Positions 1 through 5,841 of a stretch of 10,944 bases of DNA are shown here, one piece after another. Source of the stretch: an uncultured Clostridia bacterium (lineage in GTDB: Bacteria > Bacillota_A > Clostridia > Peptostreptococcales > Anaerovoracaceae); NCBI GenBank assembly GCA_946645735.1, contig CAMPCK010000010.1, forward strand, positions 1 to 10,944, in the 5' to 3' direction. Below the pieces are notes generated by a model. The model was not told the DNA's origin, did no database searches, and saw nothing but the letters and a program-made list of their open reading frames with translations. The position numbers and the translations under genes are program-made. Positions within the stretch are counted from its first letter, which is position 1; each line of letters begins with the position of its first letter.

Positions 1-1023
1 GTTTACCTGAGGCTGTGCGCCGCCCATCTTGTATAAGGCTTCTGCATTGGTTCCGTCAGCGTTTGCTGCCATTCCCATGCCCATGAATCCCATGGCTGCG
101 CCATTCTCGTTGGCTGCTGCTGCCTTCATGGCTTCAGCCTTGGCTGCTGCAAGAGCACCTGCTGCAAGAGTAGGATCCTTGAGGGCTGCTGCCTTCTGGA
201 GTTCCTTGATGAGCTTCTGGTCTTCTTCAGGAATGGTTACAGTGTTGATGGCAACGTTTACAACGTCGATTCCTCTTAATTCTGACCACTTGGCAGAAAG
301 AACTTCGTTCATGCTGTCAGCAAGTTCGTTGACATGATTTACGATCTCGTTGGGTCTCATGCCCTCCTGTGAAAGCTTGCCGAAGCAGGGCTGAAGTGCT
401 GAGATGAACTCTGCCTTAAGCTGTGTATCAAGTTCTTCCCTTCTGTATTCTCTCGGAGTATTTCCGCATACGTTCATATAGAAGAGAACAGGATCTGTGA
501 TCTTATATGAATATACACCTGCACAGCGTACTGCCACGTCGATATCAAGGCCGAGTCTCTCATCAACCAGTCTGAAAGGAACGGGATTGGGTGTTCCAAA
601 CTTGTTGTCTATGATCTCCTTTGTGTTGAAGTAGTACACTCTCTGGTCCTTGGCCGCATCTCCACCGAAGCTGAAACGCTTGAGCATATTGTCAAGAGAT
701 TCTCTGATGGACTGCTTAAGGTCTCCCATGAAGATGGTTCCTTCGGAGGACTGATCATAGGTGTACTCTCCGGGTTCTGCGCAGAGTTCAACGATCTTGC
801 CCTGATCAACGATAATCATGCACTGTCCGTCAGCTACTGCTATTCCGGATCCGTTGGTGATAACGTTGTCATTTCCGAACTTGTTGGATGAAAAACCGCT
901 GGTTTTCTTGATTCCTCTTGTCATGAGGACATTTTTATCCATGGCGTCACAATAAAAGAATTCTTTCCACTGATCAGCAAGATTGCTGGTGGCTGCACTT
1001 AATGCTGCTCTGATAAGTCCCAT
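1..1023 (-). CDS. SPFH-domain (YdjI / 'virion core protein'-like) protein, C-terminus missing
   Basis: The open frame starts at ATG 1023-1021 and stays open to base 1, giving 341 visible residues with no stop, so the gene is cut by the window edge. A ribosome site AGGAG lies just upstream (about 1031-1035). The protein begins MGLIRAALSAATSNLADQWK. It continues with a beta-rich N-terminal domain (about 30-100), an SPFH/band-7-like region with helical stretches (about 100-265), and an Ala/Met/Gly-rich low-complexity tail (about 278-335). This layout matches the YdjI group of SPFH proteins, often labelled 'virion core protein' in Firmicutes; many of these end in a zinc ribbon, which would lie outside the window. 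I see no signal peptide. The family's function is poorly defined; membrane-associated scaffolding or stress response is an inference from SPFH relatives. The family call is fairly secure, the role is not. Confidence 0.8.
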   Translation of the reverse strand, partial: MGLIRAALSAATSNLADQWKEFFYCDAMDKNVLMTRGIKKTSGFSSNKFGNDNVITNGSGIAVADGQCMIIVDQGKIVELCAEPGEYTYDQSSEGTIFMGDLKQSIRESLDNMLKRFSFGGDAAKDQRVYYFNTKEIIDNKFGTPNPVPFRLVDERLGLDIDVAVRCAGVYSYKITDPVLFYMNVCGNTPREYRREELDTQLKAEFISALQPCFGKLSQEGMRPNEIVNHVNELADSMNEVLSAKWSELRGIDVVNVAINTVTIPEEDQKLIKELQKAAALKDPTLAAGALAAAKAEAMKAAAANENGAAMGFMGMGMAANADGTNAEALYKMGGAQPQVN

Positions 1024-1055
1024 ATTTTTTCTCCTTTTTTTATAAACTATACCAT

Positions 1056-1075
1056 GGCCAAAACTCCGGCCAAAA
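1056..1075. repeat. Short direct repeat GGCCAAAA x2 in the SPFH leader
   Basis: GGCCAAAA occurs at 1056-1063 and again at 1068-1075, starts 12 bases apart (about one helical turn), between the predicted SPFH transcription start and its ribosome site. Spacing of this kind fits a regulator-binding site, but two 8-base copies in an AT-rich region could be chance. Confidence 0.25.
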
Positions 1076-1093
1076 AATCCTATACTTAATTGT

Positions 1094-1122
1094 ATTATAT
1101 CATTCATGCATAAAAAAATAAA
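1094..1122 (-). promoter_or_regulatory. Probable promoter of the SPFH gene
   Basis: On the minus strand there is a perfect TATAAT at 1099-1094. The stretch 17 bases upstream reads TTTATT (1122-1117), a weak -35 match set in a long T-rich tract (about 1110-1137) that could act as an UP-like element. Predicted transcription would begin near 1087, leaving a leader of about 64 bases before the ATG at 1023. The -10 is good; the -35 is poor. Confidence 0.5.
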
Positions 1123-1139
1123 TAAAAAAATAAAAACCC

Positions 1140-1168
1140 TTCAACGGGCCGATTTTTTGGTATATAAT
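1140..1168 (+). promoter_or_regulatory. Probable maf promoter, possibly giving a leaderless mRNA
   Basis: TATAAT at 1163-1168 follows a weak -35 TTCAAC (1140-1145) with a 17-base spacer. The expected start point, about seven bases past the -10, is 1175, which is the A of the chosen maf ATG. There is no purine-rich ribosome site between the -10 and the ATG. Confidence 0.55.
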
Positions 1169-1174
1169 GGATAT

Positions 1175-1780
1175 ATGAACAATAATGACTGCACAATTAT
1201 ACTTGCCTCCGCTTCACCGAGAAGGCTTGATATCATGCGGGAGCATGGCATTGAACCCCTGGTGCATCCTGCGGATATTGAGGAAGTTATACCGGCTTAC
1301 CGTGATGTTCACGAAGTCCCCTCCTCCATAGCCCGTCAGAAGGCCCGGAAGGTCCTCGAAGACAAAGTATCCGGTCACGGAATAATCATAGCCGCAGATA
1401 CCATCGTCTATCTGGGCGATCCTCTGGGACAGGGAGAGATCATGGGAAAGCCTGCTGATCCTGAGGAAGGCTTTAGGATGATCTGTGAATTGAGAGATAC
1501 AACTCATCTGGTCATTACTGGAGTATGTATAATCGATATAGCTTCGGGTAAGGAAAGAGTATTTACCGAGACCACCTCCGTCACCTTCACACCCATTCCG
1601 GATGATGAGATCAGAGCTTATCTTGAGACCCCGGAAGCCTACGACAAGGCTGGAGGATATGCCATCCAGGGCACCTTCTCAAAATACATAAAGTCGTTTG
1701 ACGGAAGCTATGAAAATGTGGTAGGATTTCCTTGGGAAAGAATTTATAAAGAAATTAATATATTACAGGAGGAATTATAA
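1175..1780 (+). CDS. maf: Maf-family nucleoside triphosphate pyrophosphatase (dTTP/UTP type)
   Basis: A 201-residue cytoplasmic house-cleaning enzyme. The family hydrolyses non-canonical or excess nucleoside triphosphates, typically dTTP/UTP and modified bases, to monophosphate and pyrophosphate. Family motifs appear in order: the N-terminal SASPRR loop (residues 12-17), AADT with the catalytic aspartate (D75), GKP (91-93), YDKAGGYAIQG (156-166) and GSYENVVGFP (177-186). An in-frame ATG exists at 1106, but its extra 23 residues (MHKKINKKIKT...) come from an A-rich tract and include the promoter, while the family normally begins a few residues before the SASPRR loop. I therefore chose ATG 1175. 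mscL follows one base after the stop, and its ribosome site lies inside the last maf codons, so the two form an operon. Maf has also been linked to septum inhibition in Bacillus; that role here is only possible. Confidence 0.93.
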   Translation: MNNNDCTIILASASPRRLDIMREHGIEPLVHPADIEEVIPAYRDVHEVPSSIARQKARKVLEDKVSGHGIIIAADTIVYLGDPLGQGEIMGKPADPEEGFRMICELRDTTHLVITGVCIIDIASGKERVFTETTSVTFTPIPDDEIRAYLETPEAYDKAGGYAIQGTFSKYIKSFDGSYENVVGFPWERIYKEINILQEEL

Positions 1781-1781
1781 A

Positions 1782-2174
1782 ATGAAAAAATTTATGACTG
1801 AATTCAAAGAGTTCATTGCAAAAGGAAATGTAATGACCATGGCAGTCGGCATCATCATAGGCGGTGCCTTCACAGCTATCATCAACTCTGTAGTTGCAGA
1901 CATCATCAGCCCCATCATCGGACTTATCTTAGGCGGAGTTGATTTCTCCAAGGTATCCTTCGGAATCGGCGATGCACAGATCATGATTGGAAACCTCATC
2001 AACGCCATCATCACATTCATTATCACAGCTGTCGTTCTCTTCTTCATCATCAAAGCTTTCAACAAGTTTGATGATCTTAAGAAGAAAGAAGAAGAACCGG
2101 CTCCTGAAGAAGAGCCGGCAGTTCCCGAAGATATTCAGCTGCTTACCGAGATCAGAGATCTCCTTAAGAAATAA
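1782..2174 (+). CDS. mscL: Large-conductance mechanosensitive channel MscL
   Basis: A 130-residue membrane channel that opens under membrane tension to release solutes after osmotic downshock; the family works as a homopentamer. The N-terminal amphipathic helix and TM1 are typical (EFKEFIAKGNVMTMAVGIII, about 7-26, continuing to about 45). A short loop with GVDFSKVSF follows, then TM2 (about 70-92) and a charged C-terminal helix ending LLTEIRDLLKK. The length is close to the E. coli protein (136). The linker after TM2 is a Lys/Glu/Pro-rich tail (about 99-116). ATG 1782 has a strong AGGAGG at 1767-1772, inside maf, with a one-base gap between genes, so it is co-transcribed with maf. The 3' end overlaps the convergent thioesterase gene by 11 bases. 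Confidence 0.96.
   Translation: MKKFMTEFKEFIAKGNVMTMAVGIIIGGAFTAIINSVVADIISPIIGLILGGVDFSKVSFGIGDAQIMIGNLINAIITFIITAVVLFFIIKAFNKFDDLKKKEEEPAPEEEPAVPEDIQLLTEIRDLLKK
2079..2118 (-). terminator. Putative terminator for the thioesterase gene, inside mscL
   Basis: On the minus strand, just past the thioesterase stop, the arms CCGGCTC (2118-2112) and GAGCCGG (2103-2097) form a 7-bp GC-rich stem with an 8-base loop. A T-rich run with C interruptions (TTCTTCTTCTTTCTTCTT, 2096-2079) follows. The interrupted T run makes it weaker than a textbook site. It lies in the codons for the Glu/Pro-rich tail of MscL. Confidence 0.5.
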
Positions 2175-2847
2175 CGATCTCGCATTCGAAGTTAGCCTCA
2201 CCGTCAGGCTTATACATACGGAAATAATATGCGCCTTCTTTGTGGAGGCGCTTTATTTTTAACTCTTCGTCATAGAGCGCTTCCTTCATGAAATGAAGCC
2301 TTATTTCCTTCATATACTTGCCCGGTTCCTTAAGTTCCGGCAGGCATTCTTCCACGTGTTCCAGATACTTTATGTTATTCATATGGCCGTTGTCGTCCAT
2401 ATATTCTCTTCCGACCTTAAAGGTTCCCATATCCTCCATGGCCTTCTCATCCTCTTCAGTGATCCTGAACTTCCTGTCTCCGAAGGGATTCCTGTACTTG
2501 GCCAGGGTGAAGTTCTTCATGCTGAGTTCCTTGGCCTTCATGATGCGTCTGGTCTTGAAGTTGACTATGGACCAGATGGATGATGCATATGCGATCTGCT
2601 CATCCCCTGCCTTGGCGTTGTATACCCTTAAAAGGGTCGCTCTTTCAGAGGGACATGCGTTTGAAGTATAGGTTATCTCTTCATCATCAAGGACCTCTCT
2701 TGAAATAACCATATCGATACGGTTTACCATGAGAGCCAGATTCCTGTCCAGAAGATCATCAACTGACGGCTTGTCGTTTTCCATCTGAAGTCTTCCGGCC
2801 TCCTGGAGTTCATAAAGTATTTTTGATGCTTTTAACTTTTCTGACAT
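2164..2847 (-). CDS. Acyl-ACP thioesterase (FatA/FatB-type double hotdog)
   Basis: A 227-residue cytoplasmic enzyme that releases fatty acids from acyl-carrier protein by thioester hydrolysis. The C-terminal hotdog carries the diagnostic DDNGHMNNIKYLEH (151-164), matching the plant and bacterial D-x-N-x-H-x-N-N catalytic motif (D151, N153, H155). The N-terminal hotdog has the conserved helix (ASKILYELQEAGRL) and a SSIWSIVNFKTRRIMK segment typical of this family. The protein starts abruptly at the first helix: the usual N-terminal beta strand (an F/Y-x-V-R-x-x-D-type stretch of about 15 residues) is absent. The ATG has a good AGGAG ribosome site (2856-2860), and exonuclease III ends 14 bases upstream, so there is no room for the missing strand. 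It is co-transcribed after xth. The family is firm; activity with the shortened N-terminus is uncertain. Confidence 0.85.
   Translation of the reverse strand: MSEKLKASKILYELQEAGRLQMENDKPSVDDLLDRNLALMVNRIDMVISREVLDDEEITYTSNACPSERATLLRVYNAKAGDEQIAYASSIWSIVNFKTRRIMKAKELSMKNFTLAKYRNPFGDRKFRITEEDEKAMEDMGTFKVGREYMDDNGHMNNIKYLEHVEECLPELKEPGKYMKEIRLHFMKEALYDEELKIKRLHKEGAYYFRMYKPDGEANFECEIVIS
2231..2260 (+). terminator. Rho-independent terminator of maf-mscL, inside the thioesterase gene
   Basis: GCGCCTTC (2231-2238) pairs with GGAGGCGC (2244-2251). This is an 8-bp stem including one T-G pair, closed by loop TTTGT and followed by TTTATTTTT (2252-2260). It begins 57 bases past the mscL stop and lies fully inside the convergent thioesterase coding sequence, where it encodes roughly residues 196-206 of that protein. 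Confidence 0.8.
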
Positions 2848-2861
2848 TAACTGTATTCTCC

Positions 2862-3611
2862 TTATTCTATATCAAGTTCTACAGGGCAATGGTCCGATCC
2901 CATTACCTCAGTATGTATTTTAGCGTCTTTAAGTCTGTCTCTTAAGGAATCCGAACAGATGAAATAGTCGATTCTCCATCCGGCGTTCTTTTCTCTTGCC
3001 TTGAATCTGTAGGACCACCAGGAATATGTGATCTGTTCAGGATAGAAATATCTGAAGGTATCGGTGAATCCCGAATCCAGAAGATTGGTCATCTTCTCTC
3101 TCTCCTCATCGGTGAATCCGGCGTTCCTTCTGTTGGTCTTGGGGTTCTTAAGGTCTATTTCCTTATGGGCCACGTTCAGGTCTCCGCAGAAGATCACGGG
3201 CTTGTTCTTCTCAAGTCCCTTGAGATAGGCCAGGAAATCCTCCTCCCACCTCATGCGGTAGTCCAGCCTCTTAAGGCCGTCCTGGGAGTTGGGCGTGTAT
3301 ACCGTGATCAGGTAATAGTCCTCAAACTCCAGGGTGATTACCCTGCCCTCGTGATCGTGCTCTTCAACACCTATGCCGTAGTTCACGGAAAGAGGTTCTT
3401 TCTTTGTGAAGATGGCTGTTCCCGAATATCCCTTCTTCTCGGCATAATTCCAGTACTGGTGGTATCCCGGAAGGTCCATTTCGATCTGGCCTTCCTGAAG
3501 TTTGGTCTCCTGAAGGCAGAAGCAGTCCGCATCTATTTCATTGAAGAACTCCATGAAGTTCTTGCCCATAACAGCTCTTAAACCGTTGACGTTCCATGAT
3601 ATGAGTCTCAT
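2862..3611 (-). CDS. xth: Exodeoxyribonuclease III / AP endonuclease
   Basis: A 249-residue enzyme of the ExoIII/APE1 family that cuts DNA 5' to abasic sites and has 3' phosphatase and exonuclease activity in base excision repair. Catalytic motifs are all present: NVNGLRA with N7 (7-13), QETK with metal-binding E35, YTPN (105-108), GDLNVAH with D144 and N146, YSWWSYRF (196-203), and SDHCPV with D240 and H241. The length matches the Bacillus ExoA/E. coli XthA range (250-270). The start ATG 3611 has an AGGTGAG ribosome site upstream. The thioesterase follows 14 bases downstream with its own ribosome site. It is transcribed divergently from the tRNA-Pro gene across a 63-base gap. Nothing looks damaged. 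The clostridial version could equally be named exoA. Confidence 0.96.
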   Translation of the reverse strand: MRLISWNVNGLRAVMGKNFMEFFNEIDADCFCLQETKLQEGQIEMDLPGYHQYWNYAEKKGYSGTAIFTKKEPLSVNYGIGVEEHDHEGRVITLEFEDYYLITVYTPNSQDGLKRLDYRMRWEEDFLAYLKGLEKNKPVIFCGDLNVAHKEIDLKNPKTNRRNAGFTDEEREKMTNLLDSGFTDTFRYFYPEQITYSWWSYRFKAREKNAGWRIDYFICSDSLRDRLKDAKIHTEVMGSDHCPVELDIE

Positions 3612-3633
3612 ATTCTCACCTTTAAACTAACAC

Positions 3634-3662
3634 TTGAAATTTGGTTTTTTATATGATATTAT
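3634..3662 (+). promoter_or_regulatory. Promoter of tRNA-Pro
   Basis: TTGAAA (3634-3639) and TATTAT (3657-3662) are separated by exactly 17 bases; each has five of six consensus bases. Predicted transcription begins near 3669, six bases before the mature tRNA. On the opposite strand the overlapping bases 3663-3658 read TATAAT, which may serve xth, though no -35 match precedes it on that strand. Confidence 0.8.
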
Positions 3663-3674
3663 ATGTCTGTTCGT

Positions 3675-3751
<77 letters not shown>

Positions 3752-3754
3752 CTT

Positions 3755-3782
3755 AAGAGTCCTTTAAGAGGACTCTTTTTTT
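3755..3782 (+). terminator. Rho-independent terminator of tRNA-Pro
   Basis: AAGAGTCC (3755-3762) pairs with GGACTCTT (3770-3777) around a short loop; the T run spans 3776-3782. The hairpin begins four bases after the tRNA CCA. The last Ts overlap the stop codon (TAA, 3783-3781) of the convergent LOG gene. In the minus direction the hairpin is followed by AAGTGG rather than Ts, so it is not a clear terminator for that gene. Confidence 0.88.
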
Positions 3783-4356
3783 ATTCCAGTTTAAGTTTGC
3801 GAATGTCCATGGGTCCCTCATGGACATTTTCCAGATAGTCCAGAAGCTCCTCAGGCTCTCTGAAATATCCGCAGAGGTTTCTGCACTCTTCCTTCATAAA
3901 GCCCTTCTCTATTATGGATTCCATGAGTTCCATGAGTATATCATAATAGTTTTCCGTATTGAGGATTCCAATGGGCTTATTCATCTGTCCCAGCTGCTTA
4001 AGGGTGAAGGCTTCGAGAAACTCCTCCAGGGTCCCCACTCCGCCGGGAACGATAAGAAAGGCATCTGCCATGTCTTCCATTATCTGTTTTCTTTCTCCCA
4101 TGGTATCCGTAAAAATGAATTCCGTGCACTCCTGGTGAAGTATTCCGGGAATATCAAAAAACCTGGGCGCAACTCCCACAGACTTTCCGCCTTTGGATTC
4201 CAGGCCTCTCACGCAGGCTCCCATAAGGCCCTGCTCTCCTCCTCCGAAGATGAGGCTGTGTCCGCGCTTAGCCATGAGTTCACCCAGTCTGTACGCTTCA
4301 TCGTAATATATCTTATCCAGGGTAGTGCTGGATGATCCAAAAAGACATATCTTCAA
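3781..4356 (-). CDS. LOG-family nucleoside 5'-monophosphate phosphoribohydrolase
   Basis: A 191-residue Rossmann-fold protein of the LOG/YvdD (TIGR00730) family. Members cleave the N-glycosidic bond of nucleotide 5'-monophosphates to give free base and ribose 5-phosphate; in plants the substrate is a cytokinin nucleotide, in bacteria often AMP-like. Signature motifs are present: GGGEQGLMG (38-46), MGERKQIM (86-93, the family's M-x-x-R-K catalytic block) and PGGVGTLEEF (104-113). The start is TTG at 4356-4354: a strong GAGGAGG (4370-4364) sits seven bases upstream, and the following residues KICLFGSSS are the expected family N-terminus. It overlaps the recX stop in a TTGA arrangement, so translation is probably coupled. 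It is the last gene of the yerC operon. The physiological substrate here cannot be told from sequence. Confidence 0.9.
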   Translation of the reverse strand: MKICLFGSSSTTLDKIYYDEAYRLGELMAKRGHSLIFGGGEQGLMGACVRGLESKGGKSVGVAPRFFDIPGILHQECTEFIFTDTMGERKQIMEDMADAFLIVPGGVGTLEEFLEAFTLKQLGQMNKPIGILNTENYYDILMELMESIIEKGFMKEECRNLCGYFREPEELLDYLENVHEGPMDIRKLKLE

Positions 4357-4877
4357 TACTCTTCCTCCTCAAAGGATAAAGCTGCCTTATCCTTCAGTCT
4401 TCCCATGACATAGTAGCAGCATCCGGAATTATAACCTAAAGTCATAAGACGTCTTCCTACCTTGTTCAGGAACTTCTCGTCTATTTCCCTGCCGCTTCTC
4501 AAATGCACCTTTGCCATGCGCAGGCCCTCCTGAAGAGCAGTCTCCCTGTCATCCAGGGTAAGTCCCGATCTCTCCAGTTCATCCGTATCCTCCAGCTCAT
4601 CCATTACAGACTTTATAGTCTCACTGTCCAGGCCCTTTTCTTTCATGGCCCTGGTTATTCTTTGTGAAGACCAGTTCTTCTTCCTGGATGCCCTGAAGAA
4701 TTCGACGCCGTATCTCCTGTCGTCAAGATAGCCGAACCCCTTAAGTTCCTCAAGGGTTTCTCTTATGTCGCTCTCTTCATATCCGAGTTCCTTAAGGGAT
4801 CTCTCAAGTTCCCTCACGGTTCTCATTCTGTAGTTAAGCTTGGCAAGAGCCGTTTCCATACATGTGCGTTTAGCCAT
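4353..4877 (-). CDS. recX: RecX-family regulator of RecA
   Basis: A 174-residue, mostly helical basic/acidic protein built of three-helix repeats, as in RecX, which binds RecA filaments and modulates recombination and SOS. Diagnostic stretches are the N-terminal ALAKLNYRMRTVRELERSL (first repeat, about 10-28), LEELKGFGYLDDRRYGVEFFRASR (about 42-65, the usual GYLDD-x-RYA core) and WSSQRITRAMKEKGL (about 69-83). A third repeat, LNKVGRRLMTLGYN, follows about residue 137. The length is within the family range (150-270). ATG 4877 has a GGAG ribosome site and lies two bases after the PPTase stop. The C-terminus ends FEEEEY, and those Glu codons double as the next gene's ribosome site. recA is not in the window. 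Confidence 0.88.
   Translation of the reverse strand: MAKRTCMETALAKLNYRMRTVRELERSLKELGYEESDIRETLEELKGFGYLDDRRYGVEFFRASRKKNWSSQRITRAMKEKGLDSETIKSVMDELEDTDELERSGLTLDDRETALQEGLRMAKVHLRSGREIDEKFLNKVGRRLMTLGYNSGCCYYVMGRLKDKAALSFEEEEY
4364..4370 (-). promoter_or_regulatory. Ribosome binding site fixing the TTG start of the LOG gene
   Basis: GAGGAGG on the minus strand lies inside the last recX codons (GAG GAG GAA GAG, encoding the Glu-rich tail) and seven bases upstream of TTG 4356. There is no ATG near the expected N-terminus, so this site decides the start. Confidence 0.85.
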
Positions 4878-4879
4878 GA

Positions 4880-5455
4880 CTACTCCATAAATCTGATGTC
4901 GTCATCTTCTCCTGAAGTGCAGTATGCAAGATAGATATCAGGTCCGATGGGTTCATCCTTTACGTAGGCCTTGCTTCCGTCTGAAGGAGATTCCGCCTCT
5001 ATCTTAAGGAATCCGTCCTCTCCCACGAAATCAGGCATATTGCCATAGAAACCCTCTCCCGTATACTTTCCGTAGGCTTCCCTGTGAGCCCAGATCCTGA
5101 AAAATCCTTCAGTTCCGTACTTCTCGCAGAAGTCCTGCTCATTAGGAGTAAAATATCTCATCATTATACGGTCATACTTTCTGATGCTCATTTCCTGTCC
5201 CACCTGGATGTCGATTCCGCAGGGTGCCATTCCCACCATGCAGACCCACAGAAGTCCCGAGTGGCTGACATTGAAATGAACAGGAAGATCGGTGAAATAA
5301 GGTTTTCCCTTTTCTCCTTCCGACCACCTGTTCACGTTCTCGTCAAAAGGTATGCCATTTTCTGCGCAGTAATGCTTGACCGCATCCTTGGCGAGCTCAT
5401 GTGAAAGCTCTTCCCTGGATGTAGTTCCTTCATAAATATATACGTTGAATGTCAT
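4880..5455 (-). CDS. Sfp-type 4'-phosphopantetheinyl transferase
   Basis: A 191-residue enzyme that transfers the phosphopantetheine arm of coenzyme A to a serine on acyl or peptidyl carrier proteins. Motifs run in the family order: GKPYF (50-54), FNVSHSG (61-67), CGIDIQ with metal-binding D82 (79-84), RYFTPNEQDF (100-109) and WAHREAYGKYTGEGF (122-136) with E126. The last block has R125 where Sfp-type enzymes usually have lysine, a conservative change. It is shorter than Bacillus Sfp (224), mostly at the C-terminus. The ATG follows directly after the yerC stop (TAA then ATG, no gap), with purine-rich AAGGA/AAAGGA upstream. No polyketide or peptide synthetase is in the window, so its carrier protein is unknown; it could serve fatty-acid ACP or a distant pathway. 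Confidence 0.9.
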   Translation of the reverse strand: MTFNVYIYEGTTSREELSHELAKDAVKHYCAENGIPFDENVNRWSEGEKGKPYFTDLPVHFNVSHSGLLWVCMVGMAPCGIDIQVGQEMSIRKYDRIMMRYFTPNEQDFCEKYGTEGFFRIWAHREAYGKYTGEGFYGNMPDFVGEDGFLKIEAESPSDGSKAYVKDEPIGPDIYLAYCTSGEDDDIRFME

Positions 5456-5761
5456 TTAATCCTTTTCCTTTTTTGCTAATCTTTCAAGTACTCTCTTGTA
5501 CCCGTCAGCGCCGTATACAAGGCACTTATTGATTCTGGAAATTGTTGCTGTGGAAGCATTGGTTTCCTGAGCGATCTCCATATAGGTCTTCTTCTCTGAA
5601 AGGAGTTTGGCCACTCTCAGTCTCTGAGCAATTGAATAAATTTCATTTATAGTACAGATGTCCTCAAAAAACCTGTAGCAGTCTTCTATATCCTCCAACG
5701 TGAGCACCGCTTCAAAAAGCTCATCAATGTCTTCCCGCTGAAATCTGGATTCGTAAGCCAT
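5456..5761 (-). CDS. YerC/YecD family TrpR-related DNA-binding protein
   Basis: A 101-residue helical protein of the YerC (TIGR02531) group, related to TrpR. Residues 1-50 include the family's LFEAVLTLEDIEDCYRFFED and CTINEIYSIAQRLRVAKLL (about 20-58). A helix-turn-helix follows (YMEIAQETNASTATISRINK, about 61-80), then a Lys-rich end. It probably acts as a small transcriptional regulator; the target is unknown for most members, and no ligand can be inferred. I chose ATG 5761 because AGAGAGG (5774-5768) lies six bases upstream and the family begins close to this point. A TTG at 5779 would add six residues but has no ribosome site. It is the first gene of an operon with PPTase, recX and LOG, headed by its own promoter. 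Confidence 0.9.
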   Translation of the reverse strand: MAYESRFQREDIDELFEAVLTLEDIEDCYRFFEDICTINEIYSIAQRLRVAKLLSEKKTYMEIAQETNASTATISRINKCLVYGADGYKRVLERLAKKEKD

Positions 5762-5811
5762 AAGTTGCCTCTCTTTCAATTTATTGCTTTTATACTCTAA
5801 ACTCTAAAAGT

Positions 5812-5841
5812 ATTATATAACAATAGTCTATAATTAGTCAA
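5812..5841 (-). promoter_or_regulatory. Promoter of the yerC operon
   Basis: On the minus strand TTGACT (5841-5836) and TATAAT (5817-5812) are separated by 18 bases. The -35 box overlaps the last codon and the stop of recJ (GAC TAA). Predicted transcription begins near 5805, leaving a leader of about 44 bases before yerC ATG 5761. Confidence 0.8.

Noticed and set aside
29..337. Plus-strand 102-residue open frame opposite the SPFH gene
   Set aside because: It is the complement of the Ala/Met-rich SPFH tail, shows no family features and has no ribosome site.
1106..1137. A-rich AAAAAAATAAATAAAAAAATAAAAA tract as a repeat or terminator
   Set aside because: There is no hairpin with it; it is better read as AT-rich promoter-flanking sequence between divergent genes.
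1106..1174. Longer maf start at ATG 1106
   Set aside because: The added residues come from an A-rich tract that contains the promoter, there is no ribosome site, and the family begins close to ATG 1175.
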